Made by a program: the position numbers and the translations under genes | In this document: piece after piece, positions 25,076 through 33,384 of the stretch | Layout: every line of letters begins with the position of its first letter | Position numbering within the stretch: position 1 is the first letter of the stretch | The notes under the pieces: model-generated | Database searches by the model: none | Told to the model about the DNA's origin: nothing | The model's input: the letters and a program-made list of their open reading frames with translations, nothing else | Origin: Limibacter armeniacum | Lineage (GTDB): Bacteria; Bacteroidota; Bacteroidia; Cytophagales; Flammeovirgaceae | DNA length: 64,000 bases | NCBI RefSeq assembly: GCF_036880985.1 | Contig: NZ_JBAJNO010000001.1 | Span: 248,001 to 312,000, forward strand | Direction of reading: 5' to 3'

Positions 25076-25714
25076 ATGAGCGCAAACATACTTGAATTGC
25101 GTGCAAAAGTCAATGCGTCCGGTAAGTTGACCGGAAATGCCAAGCGACTTTTTGCCTACCTGTCTGCTGTCCAGAAAGAAAAGACAGCCCTTCTCAATAT
25201 GAATTTTACCAACAGCCAGCTGGCTGAAAAGTTGGTGATTAGTATATCCACTGTACAGCGAGCCATCCGTGAGCTGGTTCGTTTTGGTGTACTTGCCATC
25301 GAAAACCCCAAAAGCTGGAGACGCAAGATCACCATCCGGGTAGGTGAGGTGATTGAGCAGCTGAAGCAGACGCTTTCTCCGCAAAAAGAAAAAAGCAATC
25401 CCAGTGACAATCCAGAGCAAATTTCTTCAGGTCTAGAGACACTTTCAGAAGAGGAGATCATTCATAGCTCACCTGAGCTGGTTCCGGAACACTTGAGAAA
25501 AGCCAAGCTGGAGCAGGCTGTTCACTTGCTTTTCGATCGCTACCTCTCCCTAGTCAGTGCAGAAAAACCTTTCAAGGACGCTGTGCATAGCAAGCGATTT
25601 GTCAGCAAGGCAAAAGCCATGCTGCAAGAAAGGTGTAAGGGCAAACCTAACCTTATCAAGCAAGTGCTTTTACGTACCCTTAAGGCGGGTAGCCCTATCC
25701 TGCTTTTTAGCTAA
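25076..25714 (+). CDS. Winged-helix protein of unknown function
   Basis: The 212-residue protein has an N-terminal winged-helix domain (GNAKRLFAYLSAVQKEK to NSQLAEKLVISISTVQRAIR, about 20-70), the pattern used to bind DNA. A charged linker and a C-terminal helical part rich in Lys and Arg follow. It resembles plasmid-borne regulators or replication accessory proteins, but I do not recognise a named family. It is the first gene of a plus-strand, GC-richer group with the membrane protein and the GHKL ATPase. A conspicuous hairpin lies just upstream. It may regulate that group. Confidence 0.7.
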   Translation: MSANILELRAKVNASGKLTGNAKRLFAYLSAVQKEKTALLNMNFTNSQLAEKLVISISTVQRAIRELVRFGVLAIENPKSWRRKITIRVGEVIEQLKQTLSPQKEKSNPSDNPEQISSGLETLSEEEIIHSSPELVPEHLRKAKLEQAVHLLFDRYLSLVSAEKPFKDAVHSKRFVSKAKAMLQERCKGKPNLIKQVLLRTLKAGSPILLFS

Positions 25715-25813
25715 TCTATTCTGGAAAAGAAAAGTTGACTACCGCTCTTTGCCCTTTGGCAAGGAGGGATCGATACGCTATTGCCTCAACTTTTCATAAC
25801 ACTGTTTAAACTG

Positions 25814-26830
25814 ATGCGAAATATTCTCAATCACCGCATTTGTCAGCAGGCAGACCGCCTGCTGATGGATAAACCCTATATAGATACTTACAAGGAACTG
25901 TACATTGCAGGCCTTGTCGGCAGGTACCTATTCCCACTGGCCAGTATTGCCACAGGTTGCTACTTTCTGGCTGATGCCCTATCCTCCAGCCTGCCCTTCT
26001 GGCTTTCTTTATGTATGGCCATCAGTCTTGTCACGCTTTGGGAACTGGCCAAGGCAACCCTGTTGCAACAACTTACCCTGCGTTACCTGAAAGGCGGTAC
26101 AGTCACCACCCTTCTTGTGCTAGCCTTGCTGTTTTCGGTAGGCTCTATCACAGTCAGCTATTTCGGCGCCAAGGCCCTGCACGCAAGACTTGATACCAAG
26201 GGGCAAGTCTTGGAGAGCAGTTTTGCACAAGACTTGGACAGCACAAGGCAACACTTTGAGGGAAGAGTTGCAAGTCTTGAGGCAAGTATTGCCGCACTCA
26301 ACAGTCACAAGGCCAAACGCTGGGGTGGATTGCTTTCAGCAAGTGAAAACCGTCAGATCGGGGAGTACCTCAAGCAGGTCTCGGAACTGGAAAAAGAGAA
26401 AACCCAAGTCTTGTCGGCACTTGCCGCAAGGCAAAAAGCAGCAAGTCTTGAGCTGCATGCAAGTAGCCAATTCAACAGTTGGGTGGTCGGACTGGTTTCA
26501 GTCCTGTTGGACCTATTGATTATTGCCTGCAACAGCTGGAGCATCTTCTATCTGTATAGGGTAGGAGAGGAAGCAATACAACAACGTACAGACGGAAAAG
26601 AAACCAGACAGGTCAGACTGGAGGAGAGAGCAGAGGACAGGCTTTACCCCCGGCAGACCGTGATTGGTTTTACAACCGGAGAACCCCGGCTGTCCAGCAG
26701 CAAATTGGACCGACTCCGAAAGCTCTGGTATCAGGAGCAGGTCCACGATACCCGTGAACTCTCCCAGCTGCTGAAGGTGAACTTCACCCAGCTCAAGCGT
26801 ATGAAGCAGCAGGCAGGTATAGCCTCCTAA
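25814..26830 (+). CDS. Membrane protein with periplasmic or cytoplasmic coiled coil
   Basis: I prefer the ATG at 25814. A TTG at 25781, preceded by AAGGAGG, would add 11 residues and cannot be excluded. The 338-residue product has three hydrophobic segments in its first 140 residues (including FLADALSSSLPFWLSLCMAI and VTTLLVLALLFSVGSITVSY). A long coiled coil (about 145-225) and a further membrane helix (WVVGLVSVLLDLLIIACNSW) follow. The C-terminus is basic, with a helix-turn-helix-like end (TRELSQLLKVNFTQLKRM). No family was recognised. It sits between the winged-helix gene and the GHKL ATPase, 70 bp before the latter, so the three may work together. A function at the membrane in plasmid maintenance or defence is speculation. 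Confidence 0.7.
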   Translation: MRNILNHRICQQADRLLMDKPYIDTYKELYIAGLVGRYLFPLASIATGCYFLADALSSSLPFWLSLCMAISLVTLWELAKATLLQQLTLRYLKGGTVTTLLVLALLFSVGSITVSYFGAKALHARLDTKGQVLESSFAQDLDSTRQHFEGRVASLEASIAALNSHKAKRWGGLLSASENRQIGEYLKQVSELEKEKTQVLSALAARQKAASLELHASSQFNSWVVGLVSVLLDLLIIACNSWSIFYLYRVGEEAIQQRTDGKETRQVRLEERAEDRLYPRQTVIGFTTGEPRLSSSKLDRLRKLWYQEQVHDTRELSQLLKVNFTQLKRMKQQAGIAS

Positions 26831-26900
26831 TACTTAATGGTCGGCAGGTTGGGTTGTTTGACCACCTGCTGATGTTTTACCCCTAAACTTTTTATTTATC

Positions 26901-28580
26901 ATGGAAATCGATTTTTTAAAACAGAATGTGGCCCTGGTCCAAAAAACAATCCGGAGCATTGATGAAAGCTACAACCTTCCCTGGGATATTCTGGCAGAAC
27001 TTACCCAAAATGCCGTAGACGCGATCCGTCAGAGGGGAACAGGGCAAGGTAAAATTCATTTGGAAATTGATGCCTACAACAAGCAGATTTCGATAGAGGA
27101 TAATGGCTGTGGCATCAGTTCAAGCCGGCTGCCTTACCTGCTGGCACCTTTCTCAACAGACAAGGAATGGGATTGGGAGACGGTGGGAGAAAAAGGGGTA
27201 GGTTTGACCTATGTCATATTTTCCTGTTTTCGATTCTTTATTGTCAGCGGTGATGGAGAGACTTCCTCCTCAGGCATTGTCCGTTGGGGAAATAACTGGA
27301 AACGTACCAGAGAGGAAGAGTTTGTCAAGGTGGAGCATGAGCAAGTCGATGATATTAGGAGGGGCACATATATCAGCCTTACCGGGGTAGAGAAGGAGAC
27401 GATCTTTGATTTTAGCTTCGAGGAGCTAAAGTTCTTGCTCAGGACGCGAACTGCCCTTGGAAATACGGCCAGGCTTTTTGGCCGTGACCTCAATATTAAG
27501 GTCGACTTCACCTATTTTGATAAAAGGGGAATAAAGCAAGAAGAGCGGTTGCCTTTCCGTTACCTGCTGCCCACCGAAGGAATGGAACATATGCTTGTGG
27601 ACATGGATGAGTACCTGCGTTTCCTTCAGAGAGGGGATCGATCCGATATGGAGAAGCGCATTAAAATACAGGGCAAGATCATTGTCAGGAAAGGAGCCCT
27701 GTCCCATAGGGGACGATCGGTCAAGTACTGGAGTTGTGTCGTACCGATGCGCAGCGTATGGGAGAAGCTCTCCAACCAGCATGGACTTAAACAGGAGAAA
27801 TCTGATGGGCAGGAAACGAAGTGGAACTGCCAGTTTGGCTCCGGGATCCAGCTTGCGACAAAGGGCATGCCCACCAGCATTGATATCAGTCATCCGGTTT
27901 CGGGAAAGGACCTGTACTGGGGACAGACCTTTATGCTGTTTGAGGATGGAGAGCTTCGCTTTGATATCGGCAGAAAATCCCTGAGTGATATTAACCCTGA
28001 TGTGTTTAAATCCTTGGCCTCAAAACTCTTCAACGATTTTGCAAAAGTATTCAAGCATATGCCCCATATGGATAACATTGAAGAAAAGGCCGAGTGGTCC
28101 CGCAATCAGGTCTTTAGGGAAATAGCCGCCTTTCCAGACCTTTCAAATCCCCATTCCCGTTTTCTGAAAGAGCCAGTCAATCAGGAAGGAACATTGGTGG
28201 GACTGTTCTTTGAAGCGATAGGCAGTGGACTGATCAAAAACATCGCCCCCTTGATGTCAGGCTACCGGAGTCGTTATGATCTGTATGCACTCAAGGACAG
28301 GCATCAGGTAGTGGTAGAGTTCAAGCCGGTTTTGCGCAGAATCCTCAAGGATTTTGACAATGACAAGAAGATGTTTGATGAGCTGGATGTGATTGTCTGT
28401 TGGGAGGTGGAGAAGGCGGATTACAGCAGCCTTAAGCGAAAGGGGATTAGCCTGGAGAGGATAGACCACGAACGGTTTGGCAAGCAGCCGCTATCCTTTG
28501 AACAGGCCACCCATATGCTGCTTATTGCCTATGTGGATCCGGTCTATGTAATAGAGATGAAACAGGTGTTGAACTTGTAG
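26901..28580 (+). CDS. GHKL (Hsp90-like) ATPase with C-terminal nuclease-like domain
   Basis: A 559-residue protein. The N-terminal ATPase has all GHKL boxes: E33 and N37 in ELTQNAVDA, D67 in DNGCGI, and the G-rich lid GEKGVGLTY at 96-104, as in Hsp90, MutL and MORC proteins. A long middle region is unassigned. The C-terminal part (about 450-520) carries D460, then VVVEFK with E473 and K475, then strands VIVCWEV. This is the spacing of PD-(D/E)XK nucleases. Fusions of this kind are known among prokaryotic MORC/MutL-like proteins that accompany restriction systems. No methyltransferase or helicase lies nearby. Location in a GC-richer plasmid cassette suggests an anti-phage or plasmid-competition role, which is inference. 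A terminator follows. Confidence 0.8.
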   Translation: MEIDFLKQNVALVQKTIRSIDESYNLPWDILAELTQNAVDAIRQRGTGQGKIHLEIDAYNKQISIEDNGCGISSSRLPYLLAPFSTDKEWDWETVGEKGVGLTYVIFSCFRFFIVSGDGETSSSGIVRWGNNWKRTREEEFVKVEHEQVDDIRRGTYISLTGVEKETIFDFSFEELKFLLRTRTALGNTARLFGRDLNIKVDFTYFDKRGIKQEERLPFRYLLPTEGMEHMLVDMDEYLRFLQRGDRSDMEKRIKIQGKIIVRKGALSHRGRSVKYWSCVVPMRSVWEKLSNQHGLKQEKSDGQETKWNCQFGSGIQLATKGMPTSIDISHPVSGKDLYWGQTFMLFEDGELRFDIGRKSLSDINPDVFKSLASKLFNDFAKVFKHMPHMDNIEEKAEWSRNQVFREIAAFPDLSNPHSRFLKEPVNQEGTLVGLFFEAIGSGLIKNIAPLMSGYRSRYDLYALKDRHQVVVEFKPVLRRILKDFDNDKKMFDELDVIVCWEVEKADYSSLKRKGISLERIDHERFGKQPLSFEQATHMLLIAYVDPVYVIEMKQVLNL

Positions 28581-28586
28581 AATTGG

Positions 28587-28617
28587 AAAGCCTTATTCCC
28601 TTTTGGAGTAGGGCTTT
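28587..28617 (+). terminator. Terminator after the GHKL ATPase gene
   Basis: AAAGCC and TTATTCC pair with GGAGTA and GGCTTT, followed by a T run. It ends the 25-28.6 kb cassette. Confidence 0.75.
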
Positions 28618-29126
28618 TTTGGTATGGAAAATATTTGGGTACAATACTTATTGAAAGGTTTAAAATGTAACTATTCTAAGTTGCTTGTAATAAATGTGAT
28701 GTATTTTATTTTCGTGCTTTAAAGATATAATATGCTCACTATTAATATATTGTGAGTTTTTTAAATAATGTTAATTAATATATGATGAATAAATATGTTT
28801 TGTAATTATGTGATAATTCTAATGTGGTTTGATTATTAAATCAAGCTATGTGCAGGGTGGTAATTGGAATTTTTTTAATATGAATTATGCAAGAAATGAA
28901 ACGTAATGAAAGAGTAAGTACAAGGATTGAACTGGGAGCAAAAGGAAGTGAGGGCTGTGAATTTCTGAGAAATCAGAAATTAGCGAGCAGAGACATAACA
29001 GTCGTGCCTTAAGTGTTCCGTATGATCGCCCTACGGGGTTTTTAATATAAAATGTATACATGGCTGTATACACATATAGCTTAAGTGCCATTAGAAGAGG
29101 TTTTATCATATACAATTAATGCATAC
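28618..29126. other. Non-coding region with candidate transfer origin
   Basis: About 500 bp without a gene, very AT-rich up to 28900. The last 170 bp hold a perfect hairpin (AATTTCTGA, GAAA, TCAGAAATT; 28960-28981). A second stem CCGTA/TACGG around 29018-29036 follows, ending in GGGGTTTTT, and then two TGTATACA palindromes. Position directly upstream of mobilization genes makes this a candidate oriT. The nick site is not identifiable by eye. Confidence 0.5.
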
Positions 29127-29729
29127 ATGTCTAAAGAATACACAACCGTACGGTTAAGGTTAGCAACAAAGCAGCAGCTTGAAAAAGTAGCAAAAGGTCG
29201 TTCGATGGAAGAAACCATCAAAATGATCTGTGAGTATTTTAACTCGACTGGCATAGATCCATCAGCTCCTCAGGATAGTGACCTGCAGGCAGTTGCTAAG
29301 AAGCTTAGCAAGGAAAATGGAAGGGTTATCAGCTTTATCCGGGAACAGGAGAATAAGAGGTGGATCCCTGCATTGGATAACCTGAATCTCTTGGTTTCGG
29401 AGTTGAGTCAATACAGGAATATTCCGGGACAGTTAGCTGGTGTACAAAACAATATGGCAAAGCTGAATAACCTATTGAATAATGTAGGAAGGGTGCTGCA
29501 ACAAAACCAGAAGAGTTATAGGGAAAATACCCATATGCTGGTCACAGAACAGGAACGGCAAATGATTAGAAAAGAAGCAGCGACAAAGCTTGCGGAGAGG
29601 GTGAATAGACTTGAGATAACCATTGGGTCAGATGAGGAACTCAAGGTACATTTTGGGGGAATAGATAAGGACAAGGTGCTAAAAGAACTGTCTCATTTTA
29701 AAAGAATTTTACACGAATATGGTAGCTGA
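29127..29729 (+). CDS. BfmA/BtgA-like mobilization accessory protein
   Basis: The ATG at 29127 (MSKEYTTVRLRLATKQQLE) gives 200 residues. A longer frame from 29085 adds 14 residues with no clear support. The N-terminal strand TTVRLRL followed by helices suggests a ribbon-helix-helix DNA-binding domain. The C-terminal two thirds is a long helical/coiled region. This matches accessory mobilization proteins of Bacteroidota plasmids, which bind oriT and recruit the relaxase. It overlaps the relaxase gene by 11 bp, indicating translational coupling. The palindromes just upstream may be its operator and the oriT. Confidence 0.75.
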   Translation: MSKEYTTVRLRLATKQQLEKVAKGRSMEETIKMICEYFNSTGIDPSAPQDSDLQAVAKKLSKENGRVISFIREQENKRWIPALDNLNLLVSELSQYRNIPGQLAGVQNNMAKLNNLLNNVGRVLQQNQKSYRENTHMLVTEQERQMIRKEAATKLAERVNRLEITIGSDEELKVHFGGIDKDKVLKELSHFKRILHEYGS

Positions 29730-30855
29730 GATCACTAATAGTCCGAAAGGAGGAAATACTGATAGCTCGGAGTTGGCAGTGCGGTATTTAGAGAAAGAGA
29801 ATGAAGGCAAGCACCCTAGTGACATGGAGTTTTTCTTTACCCATGACCGGGATAAGGTCACACCTTCAGAAGTGATCCGTATGCTAGATGCTAACAGAGG
29901 AGGTATTCGGAAAGACTATGCTAAATTCTTTAACCTGACAATAGCCCCTTCCCAACAAGAGTTGAGTCATTTTGGTAGCGATAAGGAGAAATTGCGTGGA
30001 TATGTACGCAACGTGATGGAAATCTATGCAGATAACTTTGGGAAAGGACTTACCAGCAAAGACATTGTATGGTATGCCAAGATAGAGCGGCAGCGTAAGT
30101 ATAAAGGGACAGATAAGGAGGTACAGGATGGTAATGTAAAAAGGGGAACGCTTAAGCCAGGTGATCAGACACATGTGCACATCTTGATCCGCAGGAAGGG
30201 AGCAGACAAGAAAACCCATCTATCTCCATTGACTAATCATCGTAGTACGAAGGAAGGAGTGGTTATGGGAGGTTTTGACCGTAGTCAGTTCAAACAGCGA
30301 TGCGAAGAGCAGTTTGACAAGCAGTTTGGCTACAATCGGTCAGTAACAGAGCATTATGCCTACGCGAAAGCCATGAAAAGTGACAATCAGGAAGAGCGGT
30401 TGGCATGGAAAAGAAAGGAGCATGGGCTTGATAAGAGCTTTAAAATAAAGGATCAGTTTATGGGAATAACGCTGAAACAGCAGGAGAAAGAGTGCTTGCA
30501 GAGAGGAGAGGCAGTTGCGCTCAAGGGGTTAGTTACCACTAAGGGCTATCAGGTTGATGCCATTGTGCAACTAGATTTGGAAACAGGTAAGTTTAAATTA
30601 TCCTCCATGAAGCGTTCGAGACAGAATGAAGGAGCTGATCTGTTACCAAATGAAGCTGCTGAGGTTAAGAATCAGTTTAATACGGAGCTTGATACCCTTA
30701 ACAATATTTTATCAGTAGATACTCCGAATTTTCTATTTGAAATAGGAGGAACTGTGAATGAGGGACGTACAGTTTATGATTATGAAGAGGAGGAGGATGA
30801 AGAAATGAAACGTAGGAGAAAAAAGGAAAAGCAAAAGAGTATGTTTTATTCGTAA
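29719..30855 (+). CDS. MobB-type relaxase / mobilization protein (DUF5712-like)
   Basis: A 378-residue protein with the metal-binding histidine pair H152-V-H154 in QTHVHILIRRK, typical of HUH relaxases. Upstream it has WYAKIERQRKYKG, and a basic, acidic-tailed C-terminus follows. Relaxases nick oriT and lead the strand into a recipient. This one lacks coupling and channel genes in the window, so the plasmid is mobilizable rather than self-transmissible as far as seen. The start overlaps the preceding mobilization gene by 11 bp. Family assignment to the MobB/DUF5712 group is by overall pattern and neighbourhood. Confidence 0.78.
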   Translation: MVAEITNSPKGGNTDSSELAVRYLEKENEGKHPSDMEFFFTHDRDKVTPSEVIRMLDANRGGIRKDYAKFFNLTIAPSQQELSHFGSDKEKLRGYVRNVMEIYADNFGKGLTSKDIVWYAKIERQRKYKGTDKEVQDGNVKRGTLKPGDQTHVHILIRRKGADKKTHLSPLTNHRSTKEGVVMGGFDRSQFKQRCEEQFDKQFGYNRSVTEHYAYAKAMKSDNQEERLAWKRKEHGLDKSFKIKDQFMGITLKQQEKECLQRGEAVALKGLVTTKGYQVDAIVQLDLETGKFKLSSMKRSRQNEGADLLPNEAAEVKNQFNTELDTLNNILSVDTPNFLFEIGGTVNEGRTVYDYEEEEDEEMKRRRKKEKQKSMFYS

Positions 30856-30880
30856 TTAGCAGATGTATCTTTATTTATAA

Positions 30881-30911
30881 GCGGAGTCAATTTCTTATGT
30901 ATTGACTCCGC
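30881..30911. terminator. Strong hairpin between relaxase and transporter genes
   Basis: GCGGAGTCAAT and ATTGACTCCGC form a perfect 11-bp stem between convergent genes. A T run is weak, so termination is probable rather than certain. A smaller CCATCTT/AAGATGG dyad follows. Confidence 0.55.
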
Positions 30912-30975
30912 CTTACTTTCCATCTTATTTCAAGATGGAACAATCTAGTTACCAGTTTTGAAACAAGACAGTTTT

Positions 30976-31419
30976 TTAAAATCTTTTCATGATGACAACA
31001 CCTCCAATTATCAATAGCATACCTGCGATCCTATAAATATTGATTGGCTGAAATTGAGTTCCCATAATCTGGAAATGCTCCATCAGCATAGAGATAAGTA
31101 ATTGACCTGCCACTACCAACCCGAACGTCATGCCTGGACCAATCTTTGGAAATGCTAATACAATGACCGTTACATAAAATGCACCTAATATTCCTCCCAG
31201 CCATGCATAGGATGGGGCGTCCTTTATTCCTCGCCAAGAAATATTTTGAGAAGTCAGCAGAATGTAAACAACTAGAACGATCACACCCACTGCAAATGAA
31301 ATCATTGACGCATGAATGGGGCTGCCTCCTGTTTTGGCTAGCTTGCTGTTCATACCTGCTTGCATGGGCAAGAATGCTCCAGCAGCAAAAGCCATGATGA
31401 CCCAAATCAGTTTATCCAT
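30976..31419 (-). CDS. Small DMT-superfamily transporter (DUF606/YdcZ-like)
   Basis: A 147-residue membrane protein with about five hydrophobic segments (for example AFAAGAFLPMQAGMNSKL, MISFAVGVIVLVVYILL and IAGMLLIIGGVVIM). Length and the N-terminal motif match the small DUF606 members of the drug/metabolite transporter superfamily. It starts 12 bp after the stop of the Old Yellow Enzyme gene on the same strand and is likely co-transcribed with it. Substrate is unknown. No link to galactan use is evident. Confidence 0.8.
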   Translation of the reverse strand: MDKLIWVIMAFAAGAFLPMQAGMNSKLAKTGGSPIHASMISFAVGVIVLVVYILLTSQNISWRGIKDAPSYAWLGGILGAFYVTVIVLAFPKIGPGMTFGLVVAGQLLISMLMEHFQIMGTQFQPINIYRIAGMLLIIGGVVIMKRF

Positions 31420-31431
31420 TTTTTTCTGAAT

Positions 31432-32499
31432 TTAGTGTTGATATGCTCTTTTGTATTGCCAAGGAATAGCAGGATTTTCACCTAGCTCCATTGCCGCATT
31501 GATAGCAAAATAAGGATTCCTTAAAAGTTCTCTTGCGATTACAATCAAGTCAGATTGTTGACTTTCTATGATTGCATTTGCCTGAAGTGCATCGGTGATC
31601 ATCCCGACAGTTCCAACTTTGATTTCCGTTTCTTCCTTAATTCTTGTGGCAAAAGGAAGCTGATACCCCGGCTTTACAATTGCAGAATCCACATTGACAA
31701 ATCCACCTCCTGATGCTGTAATAAGATCCACGCCTTTTTCTTTCAAAATTTTTGAAAGCTGTAAGCTGTTGTCCAACGTCCAGGCTTTAGCGTCATCACT
31801 GTAGTCTGTAGCCAAAAGCCTAACGAGTAAAGGCATCTCTGAAGAAATTACTTTTCGGATTTCTTCAACGGTTTCAACCAGTAGCCTGATTCTGTTTTCA
31901 AAACTGCCACCATATTGGTCCGTTCTCTGATTAATGAGTTCAGAATAAAATTGATGGAACAGGTAGCCGTGAGCAGCATGTATTTCAATGGAATCGAAAC
32001 CTGCTCTTATTGCATTCTTGGCCGCTGTAACAAAATCTACTTTGACTCGCTGAATTTCTTCAAGGTTCATGGCTTCGGGCTGATGTCGTCCGATAGGCGT
32101 GTTGGAAGAACTTTTTGGAACCCAACCTCCTTCTTCTTCATTCAAAGGTTTCATTCCTTCATTTGGATGGCTGCTGCTTCCTTTTCCTCCGGCATGCCAA
32201 AGCTGGACGGCAATCTTGCTTCCTTGTTGGTGAACAAAATCAACAATCGGTTTCCATGCACTAACCTGTTTATCGTTCCAGATTCCCAGATCATATAAGG
32301 TATTCATACCTTTTGGCGCAACTGATGTGCATTCAGTAATAATAAGTCCTGCGCCACCTACGGCACGACTACCAAGATGTACGAGATGCCATTGATTGGG
32401 AATTCCATCTTGGGCACTGTACTGTTGCATTGGAGACATCACAATTCTGTTTTTAATCTCCAAGCTTCTTAATCGGATTGGATTGAATAATGCTTTCAT
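31432..32499 (-). CDS. NADH:flavin oxidoreductase (Old Yellow Enzyme, YqjM-like)
   Basis: The ATG at 32499 (MKALFNPIRLRSLEIKNRIV) matches the usual family N-terminus; an upstream ATG adds 8 residues. The 355-residue barrel has FMN-binding features (IVMSPMQQY), the active-site pair in HAAHGYLFHQF, and RTDQYGGSFENR, a hallmark of the YqjM subgroup. These enzymes reduce activated C=C bonds of electrophiles with NAD(P)H. It is cytoplasmic, between the Crp/Fnr regulator gene and the transporter on the same strand. Together they look like a small stress-response or detoxification unit. Confidence 0.92.
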   Translation of the reverse strand: MKALFNPIRLRSLEIKNRIVMSPMQQYSAQDGIPNQWHLVHLGSRAVGGAGLIITECTSVAPKGMNTLYDLGIWNDKQVSAWKPIVDFVHQQGSKIAVQLWHAGGKGSSSHPNEGMKPLNEEEGGWVPKSSSNTPIGRHQPEAMNLEEIQRVKVDFVTAAKNAIRAGFDSIEIHAAHGYLFHQFYSELINQRTDQYGGSFENRIRLLVETVEEIRKVISSEMPLLVRLLATDYSDDAKAWTLDNSLQLSKILKEKGVDLITASGGGFVNVDSAIVKPGYQLPFATRIKEETEIKVGTVGMITDALQANAIIESQQSDLIVIARELLRNPYFAINAAMELGENPAIPWQYKRAYQH

Positions 32500-32583
32500 C
32501 TGATTTTTAGTTTGATATGACAAAGTTCAGATGAAATGGAATGATAAAAATTGAACTACTTTAAAAAATACAATTGAACTGGT

Positions 32584-33177
32584 TCAACTTTTTTTCTTGA
32601 CTCTGTTGTTTCTGATCTTGGAGAGGAACTCTGTAGACATACCCAGATAGGAGGCGATAATATATTGAGGAATGAGATCTACAAATTTGGGGTATTGCTG
32701 AAGGAAAAGGTGATAACGTTTTTCCGCAGATTGGGTAAGATTGGTAATCAATCTTCTTTGTTGTGAGGCTAATCCACGTTCAGCCATGATTCTAAAAAAA
32801 GTCTCAAACTTTGGATTGCTTTGCTTTAGCACTTGTTCTGAATCATAACTGAGTTGTAGAACAGTGCTTTTGGAAATGGCTTCAACAAATAGCGTAGCTG
32901 GTTGCTGAAAGATATAACTGTTGTAATCTGTAATCCACCAATCCTCAACAGCCAATGCAATCGTTACCTCCTGTCCTTCATTCGTATTTATAAATGAGCG
33001 TAATGCACCGTCAAGAATGTAATACCGATGTTGGGTTACAAAATCTGGCTGGATGACGATTTGTTTTTTGCGAAGTTTTTTTTCCTGAAAAGGCTCACTA
33101 AATAATTCAGCTTCAGCGTCTGTTACCTCTACACGTTGTCGTAGGAAGTTGATTATCTTTTCTTTTGGAGTCATCAT
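32584..33177 (-). CDS. Crp/Fnr-family transcriptional regulator
   Basis: A 197-residue protein with a cyclic-nucleotide-binding-like beta barrel in the N-terminal two thirds (QIVIQPDFVTQHRYYILDGA, then ITDYNSYIFQQPATLFVEAI). A C-terminal helix-turn-helix follows (YIIASYLGMSTEFLSKIR). The usual cAMP-binding residues are not obvious, as in most Bacteroidota members, which respond to other signals. It lies 84 bp upstream of the Old Yellow Enzyme gene in the same direction and probably controls it. Confidence 0.88.
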   Translation of the reverse strand: MMTPKEKIINFLRQRVEVTDAEAELFSEPFQEKKLRKKQIVIQPDFVTQHRYYILDGALRSFINTNEGQEVTIALAVEDWWITDYNSYIFQQPATLFVEAISKSTVLQLSYDSEQVLKQSNPKFETFFRIMAERGLASQQRRLITNLTQSAEKRYHLFLQQYPKFVDLIPQYIIASYLGMSTEFLSKIRNNRVKKKS

Positions 33178-33384
33178 TTCAGATTAAGTTTGATCATAGT
33201 CTAGTTTTATATATCACAATATAGCACTGTGATAATTCATATGAAGCAGTAGACAGTATCTAAAATCACTTTCATTTGAGGAAATGGTAGCCTTTGAATA
33301 GTATAGAATAATGTATTTTGCATAGCAATAGTAGCCTATCAAGAAATGCGATGAACCAAATCTAAAGTCTATAAACAATAAAAA

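Noticed and set aside
25781-25813. TTG start for the membrane protein, preceded by AAGGAGG
   Set aside because: Bacteroidota rarely use Shine-Dalgarno sites and the ATG at 25814 is a better start, though the longer form is not excluded.
28587-29126. Small RNA gene in the region before the mobilization genes
   Set aside because: Hairpins are present but position beside the relaxase operon makes oriT the simpler reading, and no known RNA family was recognised.
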